Below, one piece after another: positions 9,241 to 16,905 of a stretch of DNA of 64,000 nt. Positions within the stretch are counted from its first letter, which is position 1. Each line of letters opens with the position of its first letter. This DNA is from Sporomusa acidovorans. GTDB taxonomy: Bacteria; Bacillota; Negativicutes; Sporomusales; Sporomusaceae. A program made the translations under genes and the position numbers. Below the pieces are notes generated by a model. That model had not been told where the DNA came from and did no database searches. It worked only from the letters and a program-made list of their open reading frames with translations. Location: positions 83,048 to 147,047 of the forward strand of contig NZ_FNAM01000007.1 of the NCBI RefSeq assembly GCF_900101845.1, in the 5' to 3' direction.

Positions 9241-10298
9241 GTGCAAATCACCGTACAAGCAAAAATACTACCAACTAAAGAACAATTTCAATTGATCAAC
9301 TCCACAACAAAAGAGTACATTCGCTTAATCAACCAGATTGTTTCAGACTATATAACTGCTGAAAAAGACCTAAAATACACTTCAAAGAACGTCAATGCCG
9401 AACTGCCAAGCGCAGTAAAGAACCAGGCGATTCAAGACGCTAAAAGTGTTTTTCATAAGTACCAAAAAACTAAAAAACAATCCATCCTCAAAAAACCAGT
9501 AGCTATTTGGAACAACCAGAACTATTGCATCAAAGACCAGCTTCTGTCTTTCCCCGTTCTCATTGATGACAAATCCAAACGTATTGAAGTGCCCATAATC
9601 CTAACCGACTACCCCAAACGGCTATTAACAAATAAGCTAGGCAGTCTGCGAATCAGCCAGAAATCCGGCAAGTACATAGCACAAATCGCAATTCAAGTAC
9701 CAGAATCTGAATCCACGGGCAACCAGGCTATGGGCATAGACCTTGGCCTTAAAATCCCAGCTGTTGCCGTCACACAGGACGGCAAAACTAAATTCTTCGG
9801 CAATGGCCGTCAAAACAAATTCATTAAGCGCAAACATCGTTCCGCACGCCGCAAGTTAGGCAAATTGAAGAAGCTAAAAGCGATCAAGAAACGCCACGAC
9901 AAAGAACAACGCTGGATGAAAGACCAGGACCATAAAATCAGTCGCCAAATTGTTGATTTTTTGCGAAAGAAAATCATGTTTCAACCATTTGCCTTGAACA
10001 ACTTTCTGGTATACGCCAGACGGCAAGAACAAGCCGTAAAAACGAGAAAAACCTCCATAACTGGTCATTCTATCGTTTAGCTACTTTCATCGAATACAAG
10101 GCAATTCAGGCCGGAATCAAGGTAGAATACGTCAATCCCCAGTACACTAGCCAGAAATGTCCAGTATGTGGTGCTTTGAACAAAGCCAGCGACAGAAAGT
10201 ATACATGCGGTTGCGGATTCAGAGGCCACCGGGATAGAGTCGGAGCCTTAAATATCATATCTGCACCTGTGATAGATGGTAACAGTCTATCAGCCTAG
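9241..10298 (+). pseudogene. tnpB: TnpB RNA-guided nuclease, interrupted by a frameshift
   Basis: TnpB proteins are RuvC-type, omega-RNA-guided DNA nucleases that promote retention of IS605 elements. The first frame (9241-9962) carries the N-terminal part and the first RuvC Asp in GIDLGLK. Reading then shifts by -1 within a run of six T at 9957-9962. The second frame (from about 9963 to the stop at 10296-10298) supplies the second RuvC acidic residue in TICLEQL, the zinc ribbon CPVCG...CGCG and the last Asp in GHRDRVGALN. All catalytic pieces are present but split, so this is a recent lesion, a sequencing error, or frameshifting at T TTT TTG. GTG start follows a GGGGGTGA site. Confidence 0.88.
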
Positions 10299-10425
10299 AG
10301 TGCCAATGGCACTGCTCTAGGACGGGCTAATGGCATAGCCCTGAACTTGGGGCCATACTCGCCTATCAGAAATGAACTGGCGTTTAATCACCTAAGAATC
10401 CCACGGCTTCAGCCGTGCGGAGTGT
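10230..10425 (+). ncRNA. Putative omega-RNA / right-end RNA of the IS605 element
   Basis: In IS605 elements the guide RNA of TnpB overlaps the 3' end of tnpB and runs to the right end. This stretch covers that place and is rich in potential stems (for example AGTGCC/GGCACT near 10300-10314 and GGGCTAATGGCATAGCCC near 10323-10340). It ends in the right-end hairpin at 10400-10419. The position follows from the family. Ends and folding are inferred. Confidence 0.4.
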
Positions 10426-10443
10426 CAAAGGGAGAGAAGTTTT

Positions 10444-10974
10444 ATGGCGAATAAACGGATGTTAACGACAAGGGATATTGTGTATAGCGGTGTGCTGGCC
10501 GCCATATGCGCCATGGCTACTTCGCTGAAGATTCCGTTTGGTGTAGGCGCGATGGTTCATCTGGGAACCGCTTTTTTATATACGGTTGGTATTTGTTTTG
10601 GCGGGGTCTATGCCGGTTTGGCAGGAGCTATCGGCTCAGCCTTTTATGATCTTCTCATGGGTTTTTCCCCCTATACGGCCTGGTCTTTCGTGATCAAGGG
10701 CGTTGCCGGATTGATTATTGGTTTTGTTGCCAAAGGTCTGTGGCCTGCACCGGTAATCCGGGAAACAGGGCATAGCTGGATGTGGCGCGCCGTGCTTGGT
10801 TGCCTACTGGCCGCGGCTTGGACGTTGGGCGGTTACATAGTGGCCTGGTGGCAGGTAACTGGCAGCTTAGCAATCGCCTTTAGCAATATACCGGGTTCAC
10901 TATTGACTTCCGGTGTAGGGATCGTTGTGGCGCTGCTCTTGTCGCCTAAACTGCGGAAAATTGTTTACCGCTAA
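10444..10974 (+). CDS. ECF transporter S component, probably for a B6 vitamer
   Basis: Substrate-binding membrane subunit of an energy-coupling-factor vitamin transporter; it would borrow the shared EcfA/EcfA'/EcfT module encoded elsewhere. In 176 residues about six hydrophobic helices are seen, with a typical S-component opening (LTTRDIVYSGVLAAICAMATSL) and an acidic/aromatic segment GSAFYDLLMGFSPYTAW in the substrate region. The pairing with the B6 kinase upstream suggests pyridoxine, as in PdxU/PdxU2-type components (inference). ATG at 10444 follows AAAGGGAGAG. The ribosome site begins right after the IS right end, so transcription must now come through or from the element. Confidence 0.85.
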   Translation: MANKRMLTTRDIVYSGVLAAICAMATSLKIPFGVGAMVHLGTAFLYTVGICFGGVYAGLAGAIGSAFYDLLMGFSPYTAWSFVIKGVAGLIIGFVAKGLWPAPVIRETGHSWMWRAVLGCLLAAAWTLGGYIVAWWQVTGSLAIAFSNIPGSLLTSGVGIVVALLLSPKLRKIVYR

Positions 10975-11020
10975 AGTAAGGTACGTTGTATATGGTTGTG
11001 GGATTAAATTTTTTTTGCTA

Positions 11021-11048
11021 TTGAATTTTTTGGATAATTGGGTATAAT
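11021..11048 (+). promoter_or_regulatory. Sigma-A-type promoter for the DUF134 gene
   Basis: TTGAAT at 11021-11026 and a perfect TATAAT at 11043-11048 are separated by 16 bases. They lie 36 bases before the GTG start at 11085, in an A/T-rich gap. Confidence 0.65.
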
Positions 11049-11084
11049 TATAAATGAGCATATGCCCGAATAAGGAGGGAGCGT

Positions 11085-11561
11085 GTGGCCAGGCAACGTT
11101 GTTGTGGCTTAATTGCTGGCGAGCCAATTTGCCGAAAATTTTTTCCGCAGGGTGAGTCAGGCGGGAAGCCGGTGATTGTGCAACTGGAAGAACTGGAAGC
11201 AGTTCGCTTGAAAGATATCAAAGACTACGAACAGGCAATCTGCGCGTCCCTTATGGGACTGTCAAGACCAACATTTCAAAGAATTCTGCATTCTGCCAGA
11301 ATTAAAATTGCGACAGCCCTTGTGGAAGGCAGGGCCATTATGATTGAAGGGGGAAACTATATTATGAAAAACCGGGTTTTTGAGTGTGTGGAGTGTCATC
11401 ACGTTTGGGAGGAAGTTCCTTGTACCGAAGGCGGTAAACATGGTTATGAGATTGCTTGCCCGCAATGCGGCAGTATGAAAAAAATGAAGTTAGAAAACGG
11501 CGTTAAACATGCTTGCGGCGGCCAGCAGCATCAAGGTCACGGCGGCTGCTGCGGCCATTAA
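11085..11561 (+). CDS. DUF134 (UPF0251) protein fused to zinc-ribbon and His/Cys-rich tail
   Basis: The first 95 residues or so are a DUF134 domain: Cys-rich start (RQRCCGLIAGEPICRKF), then a helix-turn-helix-like part (YEQAICASLMGLSRPTFQRIL) suggesting DNA binding. A linker leads to a second part with paired cysteines (CVECHHVW...CPQCG) like a zinc ribbon. The tail (HACGGQQHQGHGGCCGH) looks metal-binding. Members of this family are often near metallocofactor or Mrp/NifX-type genes, but the role is not established. GTG at 11085 has AAGGAGGG about 5 bases upstream. The gene is monocistronic, between its own promoter and a terminator. Confidence 0.85.
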   Translation: MARQRCCGLIAGEPICRKFFPQGESGGKPVIVQLEELEAVRLKDIKDYEQAICASLMGLSRPTFQRILHSARIKIATALVEGRAIMIEGGNYIMKNRVFECVECHHVWEEVPCTEGGKHGYEIACPQCGSMKKMKLENGVKHACGGQQHQGHGGCCGH

Positions 11562-11581
11562 GTAAAGAACGCTCAACGAAA

Positions 11582-11620
11582 AACGTTATTGTATCTTTAG
11601 CGGTACAATAATGTTTTTTT
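11582..11620 (+). terminator. Rho-independent terminator after the DUF134 gene
   Basis: Arms AACGTTATTGTA (11582-11593) and TACAATAATGTT (11603-11614) form a 12-bp stem with one G.T pair, followed by a T run. The same bases encode the C-terminus of the small minus-strand ORF. Confidence 0.8.
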
Positions 11621-11762
11621 CTTTGGTCAAACAGAATTTATAATTGAATTCTGTGACATAAGTGCAACCAGCGGCTAGCGCTTTCGCCAAAGGCTCGGCG
11701 TTAGCCGGGTCTTCTAAAAATCATAAGAAATCGCTCTTTTTCTTAACCTGTACATCAGTCAT
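11586..11762 (-). pseudogene. Small conserved-looking ORF with one in-frame TGA (58 codons)
   Basis: Reading minus from ATG at 11762 to TAA at 11586-11588 gives 58 codons with a single TGA at codon 14 (11721-11723). Both sides read like protein: MTDVQVKKKSDFL before the stop, and EDPANAEPLAKALAAGCTYV followed by TEFNYKFCLTKEKNIIVPL after it. Simplest explanation is decay of a small gene, for example a TGG to TGA change. Selenocysteine is a possibility because a GC-rich hairpin could form downstream. No strong ribosome site is seen. I do not recognise the family. Confidence 0.4.
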
Positions 11763-11840
11763 TTCTCATGATAAAGTGAATACTATGTGTTAAGAATAAG
11801 GAAGGGAAACAGATATTGAAGGTGACAGAAAGGAGTCAAT
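11622..11840 (+). promoter_or_regulatory. Intergenic region before the aminopeptidase
   Basis: Apart from the small minus-strand ORF above, this stretch holds the leader of the aminopeptidase gene. An AAAGGAG site at about 11830-11836 precedes the ATG at 11841. No clear promoter hexamers could be assigned. Confidence 0.35.
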
Positions 11841-13073
11841 ATGAATAATAACCTGCTGGAAAAGTATGCTCAGCTTGTAGTGAAAACCGGGATAAATATT
11901 CAACAAAAACAAACACTTGTCATTTCATCGCCGCTGGAGTGCGCCCCTTTTGCCAGAATGATTGCCGAAACCGCCTATAAAGCCGGTGCGAGAGAAGTCG
12001 TCATGAATTGGAAGGATGAACTATCTGCTAAGATCAAGTTTTTACAGGCCCCTGATGAAATTTTTGACGAGTTTCCGGAATGGCAGAAAGAGTTTTACCT
12101 TTTTTATGCGCGCCAAGGAGCTGCCTTTATCAGTATTGCCGCCTCCGACCCTGAGTTGCTTAAGGAGGTAAATCCTGAACGGGTGGTTAGAGTGCAAAAG
12201 GCCAGCAATACGGCACTCAAGGAATATCGCGAGCGCATGATGAGCAACAAAAACGCCTGGAGTGTTGTATCAATACCTACTCAGGCCTGGGCCCAAAAGG
12301 TATTTCCAAGGATGGCGGACGAAGAGGCTGTAGAAAAATTGTGGGAAGCTATTCTAAAGTCTGTTCGGGTGGATACGGCTGATCCGGTTGCGGCCTGGAA
12401 GGAACATAGCCGTCAGTTGAAAGCAAGACTGGATTATTTAAATTCGTATAAATTCCGCTTGCTTCATTATAAAAATTCGCTGGGAACGGATTTGAAAGTG
12501 GAACTGCCGGCAGGGCATCTGTGGCTTGGCGGTCCGGAGTATACGGCCGATGGCACGGAATTTGTCGCCAATATGCCGACCGAGGAAGTTTTTACCCTTC
12601 CCCAAAAAACAGGTGTAAATGGTGTGGTCGTCAGCTCAAAACCGCTTAATTATAATGGCACATTGATCGATAAATTTTCTTTAACCTTTAAAGACGGACG
12701 TATTGTTGATTCTAAGGCTGAGCAGGGACAAGAGGTATTAAAAAAACTTGTAGAAACAGATGAAGGTTCGCACTATCTGGGCGAGGTAGCCCTCGTGCCG
12801 TTTGATTCACCCATATCAAACTCCAATATCCTATTTTACAATACCTTGTTTGACGAAAATGCCTCCTGCCATTTGGCACTTGGCAAAGCCTATCCCATTT
12901 GCATCGAAAATGGAACAACAATGACCGGTGAACAACTGGCGCAAGCCGGGGTAAACGATTCCATGGTACATGTTGATTTTATGCTGGGAACGGCTGATTT
13001 GGAGATAACCGGAACAACGGCTGCCGGCGAGAATGTATTGGTATTTAAAAACGGAAATTTTGCCGTGCAATAA
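11841..13073 (+). CDS. M29-family aminopeptidase (thermophilic metalloprotease, AmpS-like)
   Basis: Cytoplasmic metallo-aminopeptidase that removes N-terminal residues from peptides. At 410 residues it matches the M29 family. Segments carrying the two-metal site are recognisable: NMPTEEVFTLP with paired Glu, the TDEGSHYLGEVALV segment with Glu, LFDENASCHLALGKAYP with a His, and VHVDFMLGTADLEI with the His-x-Asp pair. The N-terminal half (IQQKQTLVISSPLECAPFAR) is the family-specific domain. AAAGGAG just upstream supports the ATG at 11841. A strong terminator follows at once, so it is a single-gene unit. Confidence 0.92.
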   Translation: MNNNLLEKYAQLVVKTGINIQQKQTLVISSPLECAPFARMIAETAYKAGAREVVMNWKDELSAKIKFLQAPDEIFDEFPEWQKEFYLFYARQGAAFISIAASDPELLKEVNPERVVRVQKASNTALKEYRERMMSNKNAWSVVSIPTQAWAQKVFPRMADEEAVEKLWEAILKSVRVDTADPVAAWKEHSRQLKARLDYLNSYKFRLLHYKNSLGTDLKVELPAGHLWLGGPEYTADGTEFVANMPTEEVFTLPQKTGVNGVVVSSKPLNYNGTLIDKFSLTFKDGRIVDSKAEQGQEVLKKLVETDEGSHYLGEVALVPFDSPISNSNILFYNTLFDENASCHLALGKAYPICIENGTTMTGEQLAQAGVNDSMVHVDFMLGTADLEITGTTAAGENVLVFKNGNFAVQ

Positions 13074-13120
13074 AAAAACCAGGAAGCAACAGAAAAAAAT
13101 TCTGTGCTTCCTGGTTTTTT
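13074..13120 (+). terminator. Rho-independent terminator after the aminopeptidase
   Basis: AAAAACCAGGAAGCA pairs with TGCTTCCTGGTTTTT across a short A-rich loop, ending in a T run. Almost the same stem is used at 25992-26031. Confidence 0.9.
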
Positions 13121-13344
13121 ATTACAGGATATCTGCTCTGCTGCTATGGCACAAAAAAGTGGATTTATATTGCCCTGACAGGTTGAATGGTCATTGATTC
13201 AGGGATATCCGGCTTTGGCCTAATTGAACGGTTGGTTATTTATCATAAGTGAATTTTGAAGATAGAAAAATGAAAATATTAAAAAATATTAAAAATTATA
13301 ATTTTTATGCAGGACTTAGGAAAACTATGCCGAAGTGTTACCAT

Positions 13345-13670
13345 ATAAAAGAAATATATACCGCATGTAGGAACAATAATAATTCCAGTTCAAAAACTTA
13401 GAAAAGCAAGAAAGTCTATATTTTTATGGAGGAGGTCATGAATAGTCAAATGGATTATTTACATACAGAGGAATTCAATACCGCATAGAGGAACTTTGGC
13501 AAACTGCGAGGGAAAATGAAGTGACTTGGATTTTGCATTAATTAACGGTTGGCAGAGTTGGTAAGAAGAATTAAGCAAAGGAAGAATTTATGTGCTTAAG
13601 AGTCCTAACTTCATTGTAATTTAATAATGATCTATTAGAGGAATTGAATCCCGTATAAAGGGACAAATGT
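13345..13670 (+). repeat. Three degenerate ~30-bp direct repeats upstream of the oxidoreductase operon
   Basis: Copies are centred on ACCGCATGTAGGAAC (13360-13374), ACCGCATAGAGGAAC (13480-13494) and CCCGTATAAAGGGAC (13650-13664). The last two are each preceded by AGAGGAATT.AAT, and the first by AAAAGAAATATAT. Starts are 120 and 170 bases apart. They lie in a gene-free A/T-rich region (13121-13744), so they may be operator sites for a regulator of the downstream operon. No open reading frame of note was seen here. Confidence 0.45.
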
Positions 13671-13744
13671 TTGTTTGGCTCTCATTAGTATGAGTAATTA
13701 TGAATCCCAAATATCTCTTGAAAAATGAAAGTATGCGCTTTTGG

Positions 13745-13820
13745 GGAAGTCAAGTTGTCTGACACAGGGAGTGTCAGCCTTGTACCTGAAAAAAGGATAC
13801 AGGGTAACGTCACACTTCTC
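13745..13820 (+). ncRNA. Candidate three-way-junction leader RNA
   Basis: GAAGT (13746-13750) can pair with ACTTC (13814-13818), enclosing two adjacent hairpins. The first is CTGACAC/GTGTCAG (13759-13765 with 13771-13777, loop AGGGA). The second is CCTTGTACC with GGATACAGGG (13778-13786 with 13795-13804). The arrangement resembles a small regulatory junction RNA in the 5' leader of the oxidoreductase operon. It matches no riboswitch consensus that I can recall. Confidence 0.35.
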
Positions 13821-13856
13821 TAAAATAGAATGTTTTTACCAGCTAGGGAGGCGATA

Positions 13857-13898
13857 ATGGATAGCTATTTTTACTTGCTATATGCCTGGAGTAGTTAA
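13857..13898 (+). CDS. Possible 13-residue leader peptide
   Basis: ATG at 13857 is preceded by TAGGGAGG and opens a reading frame MDSYFYLLYAWSS ending at TAA 13896-13898. It lies 26 bases before the oxidoreductase gamma start and directly after the candidate junction RNA. It is rich in aromatic residues and could be an attenuation-type leader or a tiny membrane peptide. The only evidence is the ribosome site and the placement. Confidence 0.35.
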   Translation: MDSYFYLLYAWSS

Positions 13899-13924
13899 AA
13901 TGAATTCATTAGGAGGGAACGAAT

Positions 13925-14464
13925 TTGAAGCAGATCAAACTTTTCGGCCTTGGCGGTCAGGGGGTTGTTACCGCAGCTAAGATATTTGCGGAAGCTGTAG
14001 CCATTGGCGAAGGAAAACACGCCCAGTCTATACCGGCGTATGGACATGAACGGCGCGGCGCTCCCGTATACTCTGATTTAATTGTCAGTGATGAACCTAT
14101 TAAAACCAAGTCATTTGTCTATGAACCGGATTATGTTGTTATTTTTGATTTGTCGGTTATTGACAAAGGGATTGATGTTATGGTTGGGACTAATGCCAAC
14201 ACGGTTTTTATTATTAATCATGAATGCGTGCTGCCGGAATATCCGTTTGCCAAGCATCAAGTGTACTATGTTGGCGCTAAACAAATTGCGCTTGACACCT
14301 TGAAAAGAGATATCCCTAATTCGGCGATGCTGGGCGCCATGGCTGGCGCCGGTCTGGTTGGATTAGACGCTGCCATACAGGCGATACGCAAAATATTTGG
14401 AAAGGCTGGTGATATCAATGCAGAAGCAGCAAACAAAGCCTATGCCGGCTTGCGGAAAAACTAA
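13925..14464 (+). CDS. porC: 2-oxoacid:ferredoxin oxidoreductase, gamma subunit
   Basis: Gamma subunit of a four-subunit CoA-acylating 2-oxoacid:ferredoxin oxidoreductase (pyruvate or branched-chain type). It opens with the family motif FGLGGQGVVTAAKIFAEA (glycine-rich) and has AQSIPAYGHERRGAPVYSDL, typical of this subunit. Its 179 residues are normal. TTG at 13925 follows AGGAGGG by 7 bases. The gene starts an operon: the delta-subunit ORF overlaps its last 47 bases, and alpha, beta, kinase and phosphotransacylase follow. Substrate cannot be decided from this subunit. Confidence 0.92.
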   Translation: MKQIKLFGLGGQGVVTAAKIFAEAVAIGEGKHAQSIPAYGHERRGAPVYSDLIVSDEPIKTKSFVYEPDYVVIFDLSVIDKGIDVMVGTNANTVFIINHECVLPEYPFAKHQVYYVGAKQIALDTLKRDIPNSAMLGAMAGAGLVGLDAAIQAIRKIFGKAGDINAEAANKAYAGLRKN

Positions 14465-14732
14465 AAAATATTTTTTGGGGCCGGTTGCTCTGGAATTTGT
14501 GGCCACGAAGACAGGTGTCTGGCGGTCGGTGCGTCCGGATGTTAATCTTGATGTCTGTGTTTTCTGTGGCAATTGCGGCAAACATTGTCCGGCTGATATT
14601 GTCAGCGTTGAAAAAGCCAAGAGAAGCGTTAGTTTTGACTGGGATTACTGTAAAGGGTGCGGCATTTGTGCCAATGTCTGCCCGAAGCAATGTATTACCA
14701 TGATACCGGAGGAAGGTGTTTGCAAGCTATGA
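14418..14732 (+). CDS. porD: 2-oxoacid:ferredoxin oxidoreductase, delta (ferredoxin) subunit
   Basis: Electron-transfer subunit with two [4Fe-4S] sites, CVFCGNCGKHCP and CKGCGICANVCP, that carries electrons to free ferredoxin. The ORF is 104 codons from ATG 14418. A later ATG at 14439 is also possible; the gamma gene overlaps both, so the start is not firmly settled. Its stop TGA (14730-14732) overlaps the alpha start in an ATGA arrangement, indicating translational coupling. Confidence 0.9.
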   Translation: MQKQQTKPMPACGKTKKYFLGPVALEFVATKTGVWRSVRPDVNLDVCVFCGNCGKHCPADIVSVEKAKRSVSFDWDYCKGCGICANVCPKQCITMIPEEGVCKL

Positions 14733-15913
14733 ATACCCGAGTATTGATTGATGGCAACGGAGCCGCCTCAGAGGGGCTCAGGTTGGCAAAAGTAAAAGTA
14801 ATTTCCGCTTATCCGATTACGCCGCAAAGTCCGATTTCCGAAAAATTAGCCGATTTTACCGTTCAAGGCAAACTAGCTGCTAAGTATATCCGGGTTGAAT
14901 CAGAGCACAGCGCTATGTGCTGTGCAATCGGCGCCCAGCTTACCGGCGTCCGGGCGGGGACGGCAACTTCTTCTGTTGGTTTGGCGCTTATGCATGAAGT
15001 ATTGGGGGTAGCGGCGGGCTGCCGGGTGCCGATCGTTATGCCGGTAGTCAACCGGTCCCTGGTTAGCCCCTGGAGCTTGTGGTGCGATCATCAGGATGCC
15101 ATGGCGGAACGAGATAATGGCTGGATGCAGCTTTACGCGGAAAGTGCCCAGGAAGTACTGGATTTTATTTTTATCGCTTACCGGACGGCAGAAGATGAAC
15201 GGGTTCAACTACCGGCCATGATCTGTTTGGATGGTTTTTTCCTTTCACATATGAGCGATGTAGTTTTGCTGCCGGATCAGGCAACTGTCGATGCTTATTT
15301 GCCGCCGTATGTTTGTCATAATTTTCACCTTGATCCCAATGATCCCATGTTTATTAATAATCTGACGCCTACGCTTGATTATAGCGAAATGAGATATCAG
15401 CAGGCCGTAGGTTTCCAGCAGGCGCCGGCGGTGTTAACGGAGGCTATGAGTGAATTTAAGAATGTATTTGGCCGCGAATATTCCCTGATTGAGCCTTATC
15501 GGTGCGCGGATGCCGCAGCCATCCTGGTGACGCTGGGATCCATGTCCGGTACCGCTAAATATGTTGTGGATCAGTTGCGGGCCCAGGGAAAGAAAGTTGG
15601 GGTTTTGAAAATTACCTCATACCGCCCGTTCCCGGTTGAACAGATCAAACAGGCAGTAGCGCCTGCCGCCGTAGTCGGGGTTATGGACCGCAGTCCCGGT
15701 TATGGTGCGCAAGTGGCGCCGGTAGCTACCGAAGTCCGGGCAGCTCTCGGCGGCAAGCCGGTGCAAGGCTTTATTGCCGGACTGGGGGGACGCGATATTT
15801 CGCCGGCAACTTTTACAACAGCTTTTGAAAAGCTGTTGAGTAACAAAATGACGCAAGCTGTCGATTGGCTTGATACCAGAGAAAACGCCATGACGATTCG
15901 GGAGGTGATGTAA
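14729..15913 (+). CDS. porA: 2-oxoacid:ferredoxin oxidoreductase, alpha subunit
   Basis: Alpha subunit, which with beta forms the thiamine-diphosphate active site. The start region LIDGNGAASEGLRLAKVKV and ISAYPITPQSPISEKLADF is diagnostic of PorA-type subunits. VESEHSAMCCAIGA carries the conserved Glu that activates the cofactor. The transketolase-C-like C-terminal half starts near residue 260. ATG at 14729 is chosen over upstream in-frame ATGs because it gives the ATGA overlap with the ferredoxin gene and the normal N-terminus, with GGAGGAAGG 12 bases before it. Length is 394 residues. Confidence 0.92.
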   Translation: MNTRVLIDGNGAASEGLRLAKVKVISAYPITPQSPISEKLADFTVQGKLAAKYIRVESEHSAMCCAIGAQLTGVRAGTATSSVGLALMHEVLGVAAGCRVPIVMPVVNRSLVSPWSLWCDHQDAMAERDNGWMQLYAESAQEVLDFIFIAYRTAEDERVQLPAMICLDGFFLSHMSDVVLLPDQATVDAYLPPYVCHNFHLDPNDPMFINNLTPTLDYSEMRYQQAVGFQQAPAVLTEAMSEFKNVFGREYSLIEPYRCADAAAILVTLGSMSGTAKYVVDQLRAQGKKVGVLKITSYRPFPVEQIKQAVAPAAVVGVMDRSPGYGAQVAPVATEVRAALGGKPVQGFIAGLGGRDISPATFTTAFEKLLSNKMTQAVDWLDTRENAMTIREVM

Positions 15914-15914
15914 G

Positions 15915-16787
15915 ATGTTAGTGATGAAATCAGAAGCCAGAGGCTTAATCGCCCATGGTGTGAGCGCTTGTGCCGGCTGCGGCCTTGAATTGGCGGCACG
16001 GATTATTTTTGATGTAATGGGCGCCAATAGCGTTGTGGTTATCCCGCCCGGCTGCGCAGCCCTCTTTTCCGGTTATGGCCGGGAAACAGTAACCAAAATA
16101 CCTGGGTTCCAGGGTAATCTGGAAAGCACTGCCGCTTACGCCGCCGGTATTAAAGCCGGCTTTGAAATGCAGGGGCGCGGCGACGTTCAGGTCTTTGGCC
16201 TTGCCGGTGACGGCGCCACGGTCGATATCGGCCTGCAATCGCTGTCCGGTGCTCTGGAGCGGCGGGACAAAATACTGTACATTTGCTATGATAACGAGGC
16301 TTATATGAATACCGGCATTCAGGGCAGCGGTTCTACGCCGTTAGCGGCCTGGACGACGACGACTCCGGGCGGCAAGGGCGTCTATCGCAAAGATATGGTG
16401 GGCATTGTGGCGGCACATAAAATTCCTTATGCGGCTACTGCCTCGGTCGGGTATGTGGATGACTTGAGGAAAAAAATGGAAAAAGCTAAAGCTGCCACTG
16501 CGACAGGACCGGCCTATATTCATGTGCATGCTCCCTGCCCAACCGGCTGGGGATCAAAACCGGAACATACGGTTGAGGTTGCTAAAATGGCCGTACAAAG
16601 CCTCTGCTGGCCGCTTTATGAAATTGTTAACGGGGTAGAGTATACGGTTACGGTGCCGGTTAGTAAACCAAAGCCGGTAACCGAATACCTGAAATTGCAG
16701 AAACGGTTTAGTGGTGCCGCTGCCAGCCAGGTGGAAAAACTGCAGGCGATGGTAACGGGCGATTATGAGCAACTGTTGAATAGGTGA
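15915..16787 (+). CDS. porB: 2-oxoacid:ferredoxin oxidoreductase, beta subunit
   Basis: Thiamine-diphosphate-binding subunit. CAGCGLELAARIIFDV gives the N-terminal cysteine pair that, with Cys47 (PPGCAALF) and a C-terminal Cys, usually holds a [4Fe-4S] cluster. AGDGATVDIGLQSLSGALER and YDNEAYMNTGIQGSGSTPLA form the TPP/Mg site. PorB and VorB share these motifs, so pyruvate and branched-chain 2-oxo acids remain open. The coupling to butyrate-type kinase and phosphotransacylase genes favours a branched or longer acyl-CoA product (inference). It begins one base after the alpha stop. Confidence 0.92.
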   Translation: MLVMKSEARGLIAHGVSACAGCGLELAARIIFDVMGANSVVVIPPGCAALFSGYGRETVTKIPGFQGNLESTAAYAAGIKAGFEMQGRGDVQVFGLAGDGATVDIGLQSLSGALERRDKILYICYDNEAYMNTGIQGSGSTPLAAWTTTTPGGKGVYRKDMVGIVAAHKIPYAATASVGYVDDLRKKMEKAKAATATGPAYIHVHAPCPTGWGSKPEHTVEVAKMAVQSLCWPLYEIVNGVEYTVTVPVSKPKPVTEYLKLQKRFSGAAASQVEKLQAMVTGDYEQLLNR

Positions 16788-16905
16788 ATTTGCTGACTGA
16801 TTCGGAAGAAGTTTACAAGCGTGTATTCTCCTTGACCTTAAACAGGCCAGGGGAATGCAGCGCTTTCTCAATAAAAATCAGAAAATTGGCAAGAGGTGAA
16901 CTTGT

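Larger units (their letters stand above)
8739..10428 (+). mobile_element. IS200/IS605-family insertion sequence (tnpA + tnpB)
   Basis: The element carries a Y1 transposase and a TnpB gene between subterminal hairpins. The left hairpin is near 8756-8775 (CCCAC/GTGGG arms) and the right hairpin at 10400-10419 (CCCACGGCT/AGCCGTG arms). There are no terminal inverted repeats, as expected for this family. The bases before the proposed left end are TTAC (8735-8738), the known insertion target of IS608-like elements; that assignment and both exact ends are inferred. It separates the B6 kinase from the ECF S component. Confidence 0.8.

Noticed and set aside
13147..13165. TGGCAC as part of a sigma-54 promoter
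   Set aside because: No GC-containing -12 element follows at the required spacing, and no gene starts nearby.
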